This document shows, in pieces, positions 8,577-16,998 of a stretch of DNA of 41,281 bases. Each line of letters begins with the position of its first letter. Position 1 is the stretch's first letter. The DNA comes from a virus. Made by a program: the position numbers and the translations under genes. Under the pieces are notes generated by a model. That model was not told the origin of the DNA, did no database searches, and saw only the letters and a list, made by a program, of their open reading frames with translations. The stretch lies in the IMG/VR virus record IMGVR_UViG_3300026484_000239, positions 1 through 41,281 of that record; one strand, 5' to 3'.

Positions 8577-11279
8577 TTAATTCCTATTTGCTAAAAATTC
8601 ATTTGATTTATCTACAAATCTAACAGGTTCTGAGTTTTGATTGTAATAATTTTGAACAACGATTGATTGTTGAGATTGAGTATTTTTTTCATTACTTGTA
8701 TTTTTATTTGTATCAATATTTACACTAAATGTTGCTTTTGATTGATTAGATTGTTTTTTAGCTAAATAAGTTTTAACAGTTTTAGCATCTAAATTTGATG
8801 CGGCAATTAAATTAGGTAAATCTCTTATACCTTGATTATAATAATTATCTAATATAACTTGTGCTTTTGAGTCAATACTTGTTTGACTATTAGATTGTTT
8901 TTTAAGTTTTTCTTTATATAATTCTTGTAATTTTTCTAATGTATCTTTATCCCAATCATTAAAATCTATAAGTTGTTTAATTTGTTTTGGAGATAATTGA
9001 TCAATTTTTTTCCAATCTACAATTTCAGAATCACCAAAAACATTATGAACTAATACACTTTCATCTTCAAGTTTTTGAATTAATTTATATTTATCGTCTC
9101 CAAACAAATATTGAAATGATTTTGTTGTATTAGCAATAGGACTTAAATTAGCCATTTGTTTTATTGCTAATTTATAAACATCTTTTACAGATTTTGGTTT
9201 TTTCTTTTTATTCCATTTTTCTAATTTTTTGTCTTCTACAATTAAATTATTTACTTTGTTATTATTTTCTTTAAATGCTTGTTTTTCTAACAAATTTTTG
9301 GATTTATCATCTAAAATACTAATTATTAATTTAAAATCTTGTTCAGAAATTGAATCTGATTGACTCAATAACAATTTAATACCTTCTTTGGTTAAATACA
9401 ATTTTCCATTTTTTATTTCGCCTTCACCTCTATGTAAAATATTTGCTATTATATATCTAGTATCTTCTGAAACTTTAGCAAATGTTTTTATTAAATTTTC
9501 ATCTTCTTTTGACCAATCATCAAAATGTATTAACGTCTTAAATTGACTATCTTTTAACATAAGAAGTCTAGACCAGTCTTTAATTTCAGTATCACCAATA
9601 TAATGATGTTCAAGAACTCCTTGTTCTTCTAATGCGTCAATAAGTTCTCTATCTTTTCCGTATTTCCATTTATAAACACCATAACCAATAGCACCTACTG
9701 CGCCAATAGCCAAAATTCCCCATCCAACTGGATTTGTAAGCAAAAAACTACCGGCAGATGATAAAACAGTTCCAGTTGCTGATAAAGCTCCAGTTGTGGC
9801 ACTTGCTATTGATGGCATCAAAGCACCTGCACCTCTTGCAAGTAATCCAGTTCCACCTCTCATCATACCCATTAATGGTCTAGAAACAATATTTAAAAGT
9901 TTAGAAAAAAATCCTTTTCCACCTTTTAAAAGAATTCCACCTAATTTATCAATTTTAAGTTTTTTAATTATTTTTTCTATAATTTTTTCAGCTAATGTTC
10001 CTTCACCAAATACAGAATCTAATAATTTAGAAGTAACGTTAAAAGAAGCTTCTTCTATTGAGCTTGCTTCTGTTACACTTTTTAAAATGCTTGGATTATC
10101 TTTTACTTGTAAAGCATTAGTTAATTCTGCTATTTGTTTAGTGCTATCTTCTAATAATTCAAAACGTCTTTCTTCTAATATTTTTTGTTTGTTTGTTAAT
10201 TTACCATTTTCTATTAATTCTTCTGTTTTAATAAGTTGTTCTTTTAATAATACTTCGATTTCTGGATTTTTTGTTAACAAACTAATTTTTTTATAAAATG
10301 TTTCTTTATCAATAGATTTATTTTCATATTGATTTAATAATTGTTGTATATATTCTATTTCAGTTTTTGATAATTCATGATCTTTATTCAAAGTTTCTGT
10401 AATAGTATCAAATAATAATGTTTGTTTCTCAAATTTTTTGTTGATTTCTTGATCTAAATTTCTAATTTCTTCTTGTATTTTTTTATTATTTTTAAATTCT
10501 TCATATATTTTTCCTAAATAATCTTCTATTGTCAAAGTTCCATCTAAAAGTTGTTTATATTCTTTTGTATTTTCTAATTTGTTTTCACGAGTAAAATTTT
10601 CTATTAATTCTAATATTCTATCGTATTGTCTAGATAACACAGAATTTTCAAGTTGTTTATCTAATAGTGTTGTTATTTTATCATTATCTTCTATTTCAAA
10701 TATATTTTCACCTTTTTCAGTTTTAGCTGATTCTAGGATTTTTTTGAGTTGTTTTATTTCTGAAATAATTTCTGGTGTTAAAACTCCTTGTTCTTTGAAA
10801 TCAGAAATAATTTGTTTGAGTTTTGTATTGTATTTTTCTTTTTCAAACAAAGATATTTTAGTCGTGCTATCAATACTATTTTTCAAAGATGATAATACTT
10901 TTACAATAGCTTTTGTATCTTCTTTATAAGTGTTTAATAAAGGTTTGAGAATTTCAAAGTCTTTAACATTTGAAATATTTTTAACTATGTTATTAAAAAG
11001 TTTTTTGTAATCAGAAGGTAAATATTTTTCTTCTTTTATTTGTTTAGAAATTTCTTTTAATTCTTTTTGAACAGTTTCTATTTTTAGTATTTCTTTTTCT
11101 ATGTTTTTAGAACTTATTTTTCCTTCTTTATAAAGAGCTTCTATAGCATTTTTATCATTTTGTATTTTTAACAAATAATTTTTAAATTGATTGATATTAG
11201 AAAAAGAATCATTTTTGACTATACTCAGTAAATCTTCTACTTTTAAAGGTGTTTTTTCTAGAAATTCTATTGTATTCAC
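8577..11279 (-). CDS. Tail tape measure protein
   Basis: A 900-residue protein, the largest in the window, next to the chaperone gene. Residues 1-400 are long Lys/Glu-rich coiled coils. Residues about 447-537 are Gly/Ala-rich and hydrophobic (GGTGLLARGAGALM, GILAIGAVGAIGYG), a hallmark of tape measures. Two copies of a 50-residue unit follow (about 544-595 and 731-786), each with a 'V L x H...GD x E I x DW' core and a later 'I D/H F x DW' motif. The GTG at 11279 overlaps the TGA of the chaperone extension as GTGA, with AAAAAGG upstream. At the usual 0.15 nm per residue, 900 residues would give a tail of roughly 135 nm. Confidence 0.85.
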   Translation of the reverse strand: MNTIEFLEKTPLKVEDLLSIVKNDSFSNINQFKNYLLKIQNDKNAIEALYKEGKISSKNIEKEILKIETVQKELKEISKQIKEEKYLPSDYKKLFNNIVKNISNVKDFEILKPLLNTYKEDTKAIVKVLSSLKNSIDSTTKISLFEKEKYNTKLKQIISDFKEQGVLTPEIISEIKQLKKILESAKTEKGENIFEIEDNDKITTLLDKQLENSVLSRQYDRILELIENFTRENKLENTKEYKQLLDGTLTIEDYLGKIYEEFKNNKKIQEEIRNLDQEINKKFEKQTLLFDTITETLNKDHELSKTEIEYIQQLLNQYENKSIDKETFYKKISLLTKNPEIEVLLKEQLIKTEELIENGKLTNKQKILEERRFELLEDSTKQIAELTNALQVKDNPSILKSVTEASSIEEASFNVTSKLLDSVFGEGTLAEKIIEKIIKKLKIDKLGGILLKGGKGFFSKLLNIVSRPLMGMMRGGTGLLARGAGALMPSIASATTGALSATGTVLSSAGSFLLTNPVGWGILAIGAVGAIGYGVYKWKYGKDRELIDALEEQGVLEHHYIGDTEIKDWSRLLMLKDSQFKTLIHFDDWSKEDENLIKTFAKVSEDTRYIIANILHRGEGEIKNGKLYLTKEGIKLLLSQSDSISEQDFKLIISILDDKSKNLLEKQAFKENNNKVNNLIVEDKKLEKWNKKKKPKSVKDVYKLAIKQMANLSPIANTTKSFQYLFGDDKYKLIQKLEDESVLVHNVFGDSEIVDWKKIDQLSPKQIKQLIDFNDWDKDTLEKLQELYKEKLKKQSNSQTSIDSKAQVILDNYYNQGIRDLPNLIAASNLDAKTVKTYLAKKQSNQSKATFSVNIDTNKNTSNEKNTQSQQSIVVQNYYNQNSEPVRFVDKSNEFLANRN

Positions 11280-11410
11280 GAATTAACCTTTTTAAGATGT
11301 AACTTTAATAAATCATAAAACTCTTTGTATTGTAAATTTTTATCTGGATAACAATGAAATTCTTTTAACCACATATATTTCATTTCTAAAAATTCTTTAT
11401 AAACAAATTT
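11276..11410 (-). CDS. Tail chaperone +1 frameshift extension (44 codons)
   Basis: After the chaperone stop (TAA, 11409-11411) the +1 frame is open from AAA at 11410 to TGA at 11276, giving 44 residues starting KFVYKEFLEM and ending LHLKKVNS. No ribosome binding site precedes the internal ATGs. The zero-frame end reads TAT CCC TAA A, so a proline tRNA on CCC could slip to CCT and continue into this frame. The TGA overlaps the tape measure GTG as GTGA, as expected for real coupled translation. The product would be a 345-residue fusion, by analogy with gpG/gpGT of lambda. The frameshift itself is inferred. Confidence 0.6.
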   Translation of the reverse strand, partial: KFVYKEFLEMKYMWLKEFHCYPDKNLQYKEFYDLLKLHLKKVNS

Positions 11411-11417
11411 AGGGATA
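11408..11417 (-). promoter_or_regulatory. Putative +1 ribosomal frameshift site (TAT CCC TAA A)
   Basis: The last sense codon CCC is followed by U, so the P-site tRNA can re-pair with CCU one base on. The slowly read UAA stop occupies the A site. CCC-U at a stop is the known arrangement for +1 shifts in Listeria phage PSA and Bacillus phage SPP1 tail genes. Downstream is a 44-codon open frame leading into tape measure. No stimulatory hairpin was recognised. Confidence 0.55.
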
Positions 11418-12314
11418 AACCTTAATATCCAATAAACCTACATAAACTTTATTTTGATGACTACATTTTGGACAAATTTTAATAATAGGCTTATTATCTA
11501 TTACAAGTTTTTCTTCCCATTCTACTAGTTTTTTGGAAAGACTTAATGGTGAATATAAAACAAAATTCATTTTTTCTTCTAAAGATTTATCCAAATTTTT
11601 AATTAATGCTGATAAATACAAAGCTCTTATTTGAGGATCTGATAAATTTTTTGATTCTTTAAATTTTTCAATTTCTATAATATCTTTTACTGTTAAAGGT
11701 CCTAGTTTTAATTTTTGTCCTTTAAATTCTATTTCTTCAAAATCTTTAACAATTGGTTCAGTAAATTCAAAATCAAATAAAGTTATAGGTGATTGTATTT
11801 TTGTTCCGCATTTAACATATGGTTCTTCATTTTTATATTGTTTTTCAAGTTCAGCTATTTCTTCTGCTAATTTATCTAACTCTTCTTTATTTTTTATATC
11901 TTTTAATTGTTTTTTCTTTTCTTCAATTTTAAATAAAATTTCTTCTCTTTTTATATTAGGAACAATATTTTGACATTCAATATTAGTATATCCACCTGCA
12001 AAATCATTTATTGTTAAAGTTGATGAAAACATACATAAAGTTAAAAAATCTATTATTTCTAAATCTTCTATACTTCCATTTTCTATCAATATAACATCTT
12101 TGTAAATTCTAACCAATTCTTCTAAATTTTTATCTATATCTTTTGTTTCATCAATGTATTTAGATAGTGCTTCTGATTCTAATAAATTAAGTCCTCTAAC
12201 ATAAACTTCTTTAAATGGATAAAATCTAAAATAAGTTGGTAGTTCAGTAATTTTTGTATATTCCAAAGGAATTCCATTTATTTCTTTTGTAATAGTTTGT
12301 AATTCTTTTTTCAT
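11409..12314 (-). CDS. Tail assembly chaperone, T4 gp26/gp51-type
   Basis: A 301-residue protein encoded just before the tape measure gene. It shows an N-terminal 'YPFKEVYVRGL' segment, a middle coiled coil (about 125-155), and a C-terminal zinc-ribbon-like CPKCSHQNKVYVGLLD end; a second Cys pair may come from FAGGY..C and CG nearby. This matches T4-type baseplate hub assembly proteins (gp26/gp51), which in other myophages work as tail assembly chaperones. ATG at 12314 has AAAGGA upstream and is preferred over the TTG just before it. The gene ends at a CCC-TAA shift site, so short and long forms are expected. Confidence 0.6.
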   Translation of the reverse strand: MKKELQTITKEINGIPLEYTKITELPTYFRFYPFKEVYVRGLNLLESEALSKYIDETKDIDKNLEELVRIYKDVILIENGSIEDLEIIDFLTLCMFSSTLTINDFAGGYTNIECQNIVPNIKREEILFKIEEKKKQLKDIKNKEELDKLAEEIAELEKQYKNEEPYVKCGTKIQSPITLFDFEFTEPIVKDFEEIEFKGQKLKLGPLTVKDIIEIEKFKESKNLSDPQIRALYLSALIKNLDKSLEEKMNFVLYSPLSLSKKLVEWEEKLVIDNKPIIKICPKCSHQNKVYVGLLDIKVYP

Positions 12315-12340
12315 CAATTTTCCTTTTTATTTGTTTACAT

Positions 12341-12853
12341 TTATTCTTTTTCTGAATAGCCTAAAACTACAAAATCAATAGGCAAATTATTTAAGCTTGC
12401 AGAACTATCACCTCTTTTAGTTATATTTGAATTTGGCAATATTGTTACATAAATTGTTTTGAAATGTTCACCAAATTTATCAAAATGTTCTATTACTAAA
12501 TCAAATCCATATTCATTTAATTTATTTAAAGGTATAACTCTTTTATTTTTAAAAATTTTTTGCATATATTCTTTAAAAAAATTTAAAAATTCTTCCTGGT
12601 GTGTTTCATAAACAGTTAATGATAATTTATTTGGCTTTATAAAACTGTAAGGTATTTGTAAGTCTGAGAGAGGTAAACCTAAATTAACTGTAGTAGTTTT
12701 AATTTCATAATCAAAACTATAATCTTGTATAGGAGCATAATCACCTAATAAATTTAACTTGTTAGCACCATTTTTAGTTCCAAAATACATTACCCACTGA
12801 CTTGTATGACCTGGTTCAAATGTTGATTTTTTGCGTAAATCTAAATATTTCAA
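12341..12853 (-). CDS. Tail-tube-related structural protein
   Basis: A 170-residue protein between tail tube and chaperone genes. It starts with TTG at 12853, with AGGAG 6 bases upstream and no closer ATG. The sequence is beta-rich: SQWVMYFGTK, a DYAPIQDYSFDYEIKT stretch, PYSFIKPNKLSLTVYE, and a C-terminal VVLGYS. The general pattern (membership of 'Q..I.Y.FDY', then a helix LNFFKEYMQKIF) is like tube or tube-junction proteins. It may be a tube terminator or baseplate-tube component. Its ribosome binding site lies inside an RNA hairpin described separately, so its expression may be lower than that of the tube. Confidence 0.5.
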   Translation of the reverse strand: MKYLDLRKKSTFEPGHTSQWVMYFGTKNGANKLNLLGDYAPIQDYSFDYEIKTTTVNLGLPLSDLQIPYSFIKPNKLSLTVYETHQEEFLNFFKEYMQKIFKNKRVIPLNKLNEYGFDLVIEHFDKFGEHFKTIYVTILPNSNITKRGDSSASLNNLPIDFVVLGYSEKE

Positions 12854-12854
12854 T

Positions 12855-12921
12855 TTCTTCTCCTGTTAAATTATTTCTTTACAATAATCTAACGGGAGAA
12901 GAAAAACTAAAGTTCTTCTCC
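12855..12921 (-). promoter_or_regulatory. Alternative hairpins sequestering a ribosome binding site
   Basis: Segment B (12890-12903) can pair with segment A (12855-12868) in 13 of 14 positions; A contains the AGGAGAAG ribosome binding site of the gene starting at 12853. B can instead pair perfectly over 9 bases (12895-12903 with 12913-12921) with segment C, the last codons of the tail tube gene. The two hairpins exclude each other. In transcript order this is C (tube end), stop, B, A, TTG start. The arrangement looks like a translational switch or an expression damper. Confidence 0.5.
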
Positions 12922-13452
12922 TCCTTTTTTCTTCCATGTAAAATTGTCATAACTTAATGTAATTGTTGGTTGAAGAGCAGCACTATCTTGTCCTAAAGAA
13001 CCGCCAGCACCAATTTGTCCTGGTAATACACCATACAATGTATATGTTCTTGTTACTTCATTATTAGCATCTAATAAATCCATTTCTACTTTTATTTTAC
13101 ATTTTTCAGTGCCTACTGAATTACCTTCTAAAGCACTGAAATATTTTGATTTCCAATAATAAAGTGCTTCTTGATCTTTTGCATCTGCTCCACCAACAAT
13201 TGTTAATGTAATTTCACCATTTCTATTTTCTTTACCAACATAATTTATTGTTTGACCCTGTAATTGAACTTGAATATGTTCAGTGCTTCCTTGAGGTAAA
13301 TCTAATGACTGACATCTGATTTCTACATCTTCATCAAATTTTGCTTTGATATCAGGATCAGTATTTGTATCTTCTAAAAATCTAACAACCCATCTAAAGG
13401 TTGTTTGGACTTCTGATAAAGCTCCTCTAACTTTCTTATAATCGAACTTCAT
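12907..13452 (-). CDS. Tail tube protein, T4 gp19-like
   Basis: A 181-residue protein encoded directly after the sheath gene, the usual place for the tube subunit. Beta-rich with FRWVVRFLED, EIRCQSLDLPQGSTEHIQVQ, a GQTINYVGKENRNGEITLTI stretch, an ALYYWKSKYFSA helix and a final YDNFTWKKKGGEEL. These are features of T4 gp19-type tubes (163 residues in T4), in which hexameric rings stack within the sheath. AAAGGA lies 5 bases before the ATG. The final GGAGAAGAA codons take part in an alternative hairpin. Confidence 0.82.
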   Translation of the reverse strand: MKFDYKKVRGALSEVQTTFRWVVRFLEDTNTDPDIKAKFDEDVEIRCQSLDLPQGSTEHIQVQLQGQTINYVGKENRNGEITLTIVGGADAKDQEALYYWKSKYFSALEGNSVGTEKCKIKVEMDLLDANNEVTRTYTLYGVLPGQIGAGGSLGQDSAALQPTITLSYDNFTWKKKGGEEL

Positions 13453-13476
13453 TTTTATCCTTTATAGTTTTTTATA

Positions 13477-13490
13477 ATCCCAAAAGGGAT
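13477..13490 (-). other. Short hairpin after the sheath gene (ATCCC-TTTT-GGGAT)
   Basis: Five-base arms 13477-13481 and 13486-13490 flank a four-base loop, starting at the last base of the sheath stop codon. A near copy (GTCCC-TTTTT-GGGAC) follows the capsid gene. No strong U-run follows, so it may protect or process mRNA rather than terminate transcription. Confidence 0.45.
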
Positions 13491-16063
13491 CAAAGAGCTA
13501 CCTGTATTTTTGCACCACTGTTAAATATAGCAAGTGTTACAGGAATTTCTTTAATACTTCTCGTAGGTTTAATTCCAACAAATACAGGCATTCTATTGTT
13601 ATCAATATCTTCATCAGTAATTACTGAACTTACTGCTACTTGATAATCATACAAGCCATTTTTAGTTTTAATATCTTCAAGGAAATTTGTAATAGCATTT
13701 TCAACTTCTTTCCAAGTTCTTTCTACGTTTAATTCAAATTCTTTGTATTCAAGCATATTTTTAAGTCCATATTTGATAACAATTAGTAACATTGCAACAC
13801 TTCTATCATTTAATGGACTTGGTTTACTATAAAGTGTTCTGTTACCCCAAATTGCAAATCCAGAACCTTTAACATATTTAAGAGGATTAATTTTATTATC
13901 ACATAAGAAATCTCTATCACCTTCATTCGGTTTAATTTTAGAATCTATTACAACAATTTTTCCTCTTAACCATCCAGCGGCAGGATACCACATATAGTAA
14001 TTTCTGTATGTATAAGATTGACTTGCTGCTGCAAATGCATCTGGACCAACCCAAACATATTTTTGGTTATATCTATCAAATATTTTTACCCAACCTGCGA
14101 AATAGCTTGCTCTATCAGTATCAAGATTTAATCTAGCAACATCATTTACTAATGCATTTTTCCAATCAGCTGCATCTTCAGCATTTGGATCACTTGAGAT
14201 ATATACATGTGTCAAATCTGTGCTTTGTGCTAATTTTACACATTCTTGAACATAAGGTGTATCATAATAACCACCTGTCATTAAAAGTGTTACTGGTGTT
14301 TCACTGTAATTCCATAATTTATAAAGGGCATTGATCATATCACCTGTTGTGATTGCACTTCCTTGAGAACCACCTTGAAGTAAATTAACACCAGCATCTA
14401 GTAATTTTCCAGCTAATCCTCCAATATAGATTATTTTATTCAAAGGATAATTGTAAAATACTTTATCCAATTCAGTTATAGGATAATATTGTTTTCCTTT
14501 GTAAATTCCTTTTGATAAATCATTGTATGTTTCATCAAATTTTAATACTTCAGTATTTTGAACATTACCATTTAGATCTGTATATGTTTTATCAATTTCT
14601 TCTTCTTCCAGAGGTCTATCAATAATAATGTAATTTTCAGAAGAATTAATTGATTGAACTTTGTATTCTTTTGAAATAACATCAGATCCATCAAGATTTA
14701 CATCATATTTGAATTTAATTCTATCTCCCATTGATAATGAAGATACATCACTTAGGTAAACTTGCGTATGTCCTTTTAAAATATTTTCGTTTAAAGTTAT
14801 TCCTGTTTCTCTAAATATTTCTTCTGGTAATCTTTGCCAATAACTATGATCAGTATACAAAGGTTTGTCTTTTACATTTTTATTATCTAGAACATTAATA
14901 TATTTAGATTTTCCATTAATGACATCTTCTAAATACAATTGATTACCAAATCCATCAATAAAGTCAGTTTTTGTTACTTCCCAAGTTTCTACTAATACTC
15001 CATCATAATAAACAAGTATTTTAAATGCTTCTTCATAATTTGTTGAAGGTGCAATTCCAATTGATACTTTATTAAATTCTACTGATGGATCTTTTCCATA
15101 TACTAAAAAGCTATCTCTTTCTTCATATTCAAAATGTTCAACTTTATATAATTTAGTATCAGACGCATCAATTGTTAATTCATTATCTAAATGAATGAAT
15201 TTTTGCACATAATCATAATTTTCTTTACTTTTGAATGTTGTATTAGTTCCATCAATTTGAACTGGATCACCTGATTCCATATAATCTGCATTGTATACAA
15301 GAATTTCTTTACTTGATTCAGCATCAACAGCAACTATTACAGGTTTAGTATAACTTGTGTAATTTCCATCATTATCTTTGTCTTGTAAAATTTCAGTTCC
15401 AGCTTTTACTGTAACAGGATCTTCTAAAGTTATTTTATTCAATAAAGTATGTCTTACTTCTAAATCAACAACTTTCGCTATTTGTTTTGATTCACCATAA
15501 TCAGTTTCATCATTTAGTGTATCAAGTTTTCCATCTTCATCAGATGTAACATAATCACCTTCTTGCAAATTTCCAAATGAACTTACTTCAATATCTTTTA
15601 CAGTTTGTCCTTGATATGCAGAAATATCTATACCAGTATCTACATATTGTCTATTTCCTATATAAGTTGGAAAAATAAAACTATCAACATCTTTTTGTGT
15701 TAAACCATCTTTCAATGGTTGAACAATTCTCATTTCATCTGTAAATGTTGCTAATGGATCATTTGGAACTTTTGCTACTTTACTTCTAACTAATGCAGCT
15801 GAATATTTTACATCATCATGTGCAGCTCTAACAACCCATAATTTATTTGATTCTTGCAAATAAGTTATAGCACTATAAAATTCAGGATATCTTGTATCAG
15901 GTTCACCAAAAACCTCAATAAGCTCATTTTCACTTGTAACCAAATAAGGTTTATTCACAGGTCCTTTTTTGCTTCTAATTACTATTCCACCATAAATTCC
16001 TGGTACTGATGGAACAATAGTGCTTCTATCTTGTTGTTTTATAATTACTTTTGCGCTTCCCAT
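13490..16063 (-). CDS. Tail sheath protein, gp18-like
   Basis: An 857-residue contractile sheath subunit. The N-terminus has the sheath pattern SVPGIYGGIVIRSKKGPVN, with ENELIEVFGEPD by residue 55. Variable inserted domains fill the middle (about 100-540). The C-terminal third holds the conserved core: VLLMTGGYYDTP-like segment, WVGPDAFAAA, GWLRGKIVV, then GSGFAIWGNRTL and a SIKEIPVTLAIFN end that forms the mesh between subunits. It is larger than T4 gp18 (659), probably because of surface domains. AAAGGA lies before the ATG. The tube gene follows. This is one of the surest calls. Confidence 0.9.
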   Translation of the reverse strand: MGSAKVIIKQQDRSTIVPSVPGIYGGIVIRSKKGPVNKPYLVTSENELIEVFGEPDTRYPEFYSAITYLQESNKLWVVRAAHDDVKYSAALVRSKVAKVPNDPLATFTDEMRIVQPLKDGLTQKDVDSFIFPTYIGNRQYVDTGIDISAYQGQTVKDIEVSSFGNLQEGDYVTSDEDGKLDTLNDETDYGESKQIAKVVDLEVRHTLLNKITLEDPVTVKAGTEILQDKDNDGNYTSYTKPVIVAVDAESSKEILVYNADYMESGDPVQIDGTNTTFKSKENYDYVQKFIHLDNELTIDASDTKLYKVEHFEYEERDSFLVYGKDPSVEFNKVSIGIAPSTNYEEAFKILVYYDGVLVETWEVTKTDFIDGFGNQLYLEDVINGKSKYINVLDNKNVKDKPLYTDHSYWQRLPEEIFRETGITLNENILKGHTQVYLSDVSSLSMGDRIKFKYDVNLDGSDVISKEYKVQSINSSENYIIIDRPLEEEEIDKTYTDLNGNVQNTEVLKFDETYNDLSKGIYKGKQYYPITELDKVFYNYPLNKIIYIGGLAGKLLDAGVNLLQGGSQGSAITTGDMINALYKLWNYSETPVTLLMTGGYYDTPYVQECVKLAQSTDLTHVYISSDPNAEDAADWKNALVNDVARLNLDTDRASYFAGWVKIFDRYNQKYVWVGPDAFAAASQSYTYRNYYMWYPAAGWLRGKIVVIDSKIKPNEGDRDFLCDNKINPLKYVKGSGFAIWGNRTLYSKPSPLNDRSVAMLLIVIKYGLKNMLEYKEFELNVERTWKEVENAITNFLEDIKTKNGLYDYQVAVSSVITDEDIDNNRMPVFVGIKPTRSIKEIPVTLAIFNSGAKIQVAL

Positions 16064-16072
16064 AAGTGTCCT

Positions 16073-16258
16073 TTATATTTTTCTTATAATAAGTTTATCT
16101 TTGAATTTTTTTACATTTTTTATAAAAACTTTTTCATTATCGAATTCTAAAATTAATTTTTCTTTTGGAGCAATAGGAACTATATCTTCAGGCAGTCCTA
16201 CACCTCCAGTGTCAATAAATTGTTGAAATTCAGTTTTATTAATTACTGCTACTTTCAT
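16073..16258 (-). CDS. Small hypothetical protein before tail sheath
   Basis: A 61-residue protein with a good ribosome binding site (AAAGGA, 5 bases before ATG) and tight spacing to both neighbours (2 bases after the gene before it and 9 before the sheath start). The N-terminus has VAVINKTEFQQFIDTGG, and the C-terminus is basic (VKKFKDKLIIRKI). Not recognised. It lies in the neck-to-tail part of the operon, so a small virion or assembly role is likely but unproven. Confidence 0.55.
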   Translation of the reverse strand: MKVAVINKTEFQQFIDTGGVGLPEDIVPIAPKEKLILEFDNEKVFIKNVKKFKDKLIIRKI

Positions 16259-16260
16259 TT

Positions 16261-16989
16261 TTATCCTTTAAATTCTAATTTATAATCTATTTCTTTTAAT
16301 GTTGGATATGTGTTTTCAAAATTATTTAATATTGGTCCTGTTAATTCACATGAAAAAGACAATTGTTGTAAATTACCATATTTTTCAAAATCTATATGAC
16401 CAACTTCAGAAATTTCTTCAAAATTTACTTGATATTCTAATTCAATAGGTTTTTCATTAATTAAAACAACAATTGTAAAAGTTCTTGGTCTCAAAAATTC
16501 TTTACAATACAAAAATTGTAAATCATTTATTATTTTAGAACTACTTGAAATAATTTGAAATTCATATTCTATTGTTCCCAATATTAAATCACGAACAATA
16601 TAATTATCTGGATCGGTATTTATTTCTTCTCGTATATATTTTACAAATTCTAAAACATTTTCATCTTCGATTTTTATTTTTTGAAAATCACTCATATCAG
16701 ATGTAAATACAGCTTCAAACGATATATTGTTTAATCTGTCATCAGTTTTTTTAAGAGGACTGTATCTATATAAGAGTAAATTATAACTTTCTTTTTGTAG
16801 TTTTTCTAAATCTTCATCAGTTAATCCAGGTAATGATAAATCTTTATACATATATCTATAGTTAAGACTACTAATATATTGTTTAATTATTCCTATTTCT
16901 GAATTGTATTGTGCTTGAATATTTATACCATATTTTTCAAATGTTTTTACGATAAATTCAGCCATTTTGTTATGGACTATTTCTAACAT
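16261..16989 (-). CDS. Hypothetical virion protein, possible tail completion/terminator
   Basis: A 242-residue protein encoded before the sheath. In T4-like phages the genes for tail terminator and completion proteins (gp3/gp15) sit near here. The sequence starts with a helix (AEFIVKTFEKYGINI), has a middle TIEYEFQIISSSSKI stretch and ends with beta strands (RPRTFTIVVLIN, a LQQLSFSCELTGPI segment). No diagnostic motif was seen. AGGA precedes the ATG. The tail terminator idea comes only from order and size. Confidence 0.5.
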   Translation of the reverse strand: MLEIVHNKMAEFIVKTFEKYGINIQAQYNSEIGIIKQYISSLNYRYMYKDLSLPGLTDEDLEKLQKESYNLLLYRYSPLKKTDDRLNNISFEAVFTSDMSDFQKIKIEDENVLEFVKYIREEINTDPDNYIVRDLILGTIEYEFQIISSSSKIINDLQFLYCKEFLRPRTFTIVVLINEKPIELEYQVNFEEISEVGHIDFEKYGNLQQLSFSCELTGPILNNFENTYPTLKEIDYKLEFKG

Positions 16990-16998
16990 TTTTAAATC

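Noticed and set aside
9796-10929. Plus-strand open frames inside the tape measure gene
   Set aside because: Antisense readings of a long AT-rich coiled-coil gene; no start sites, no promoters, and no other plus-strand genes exist in the window.
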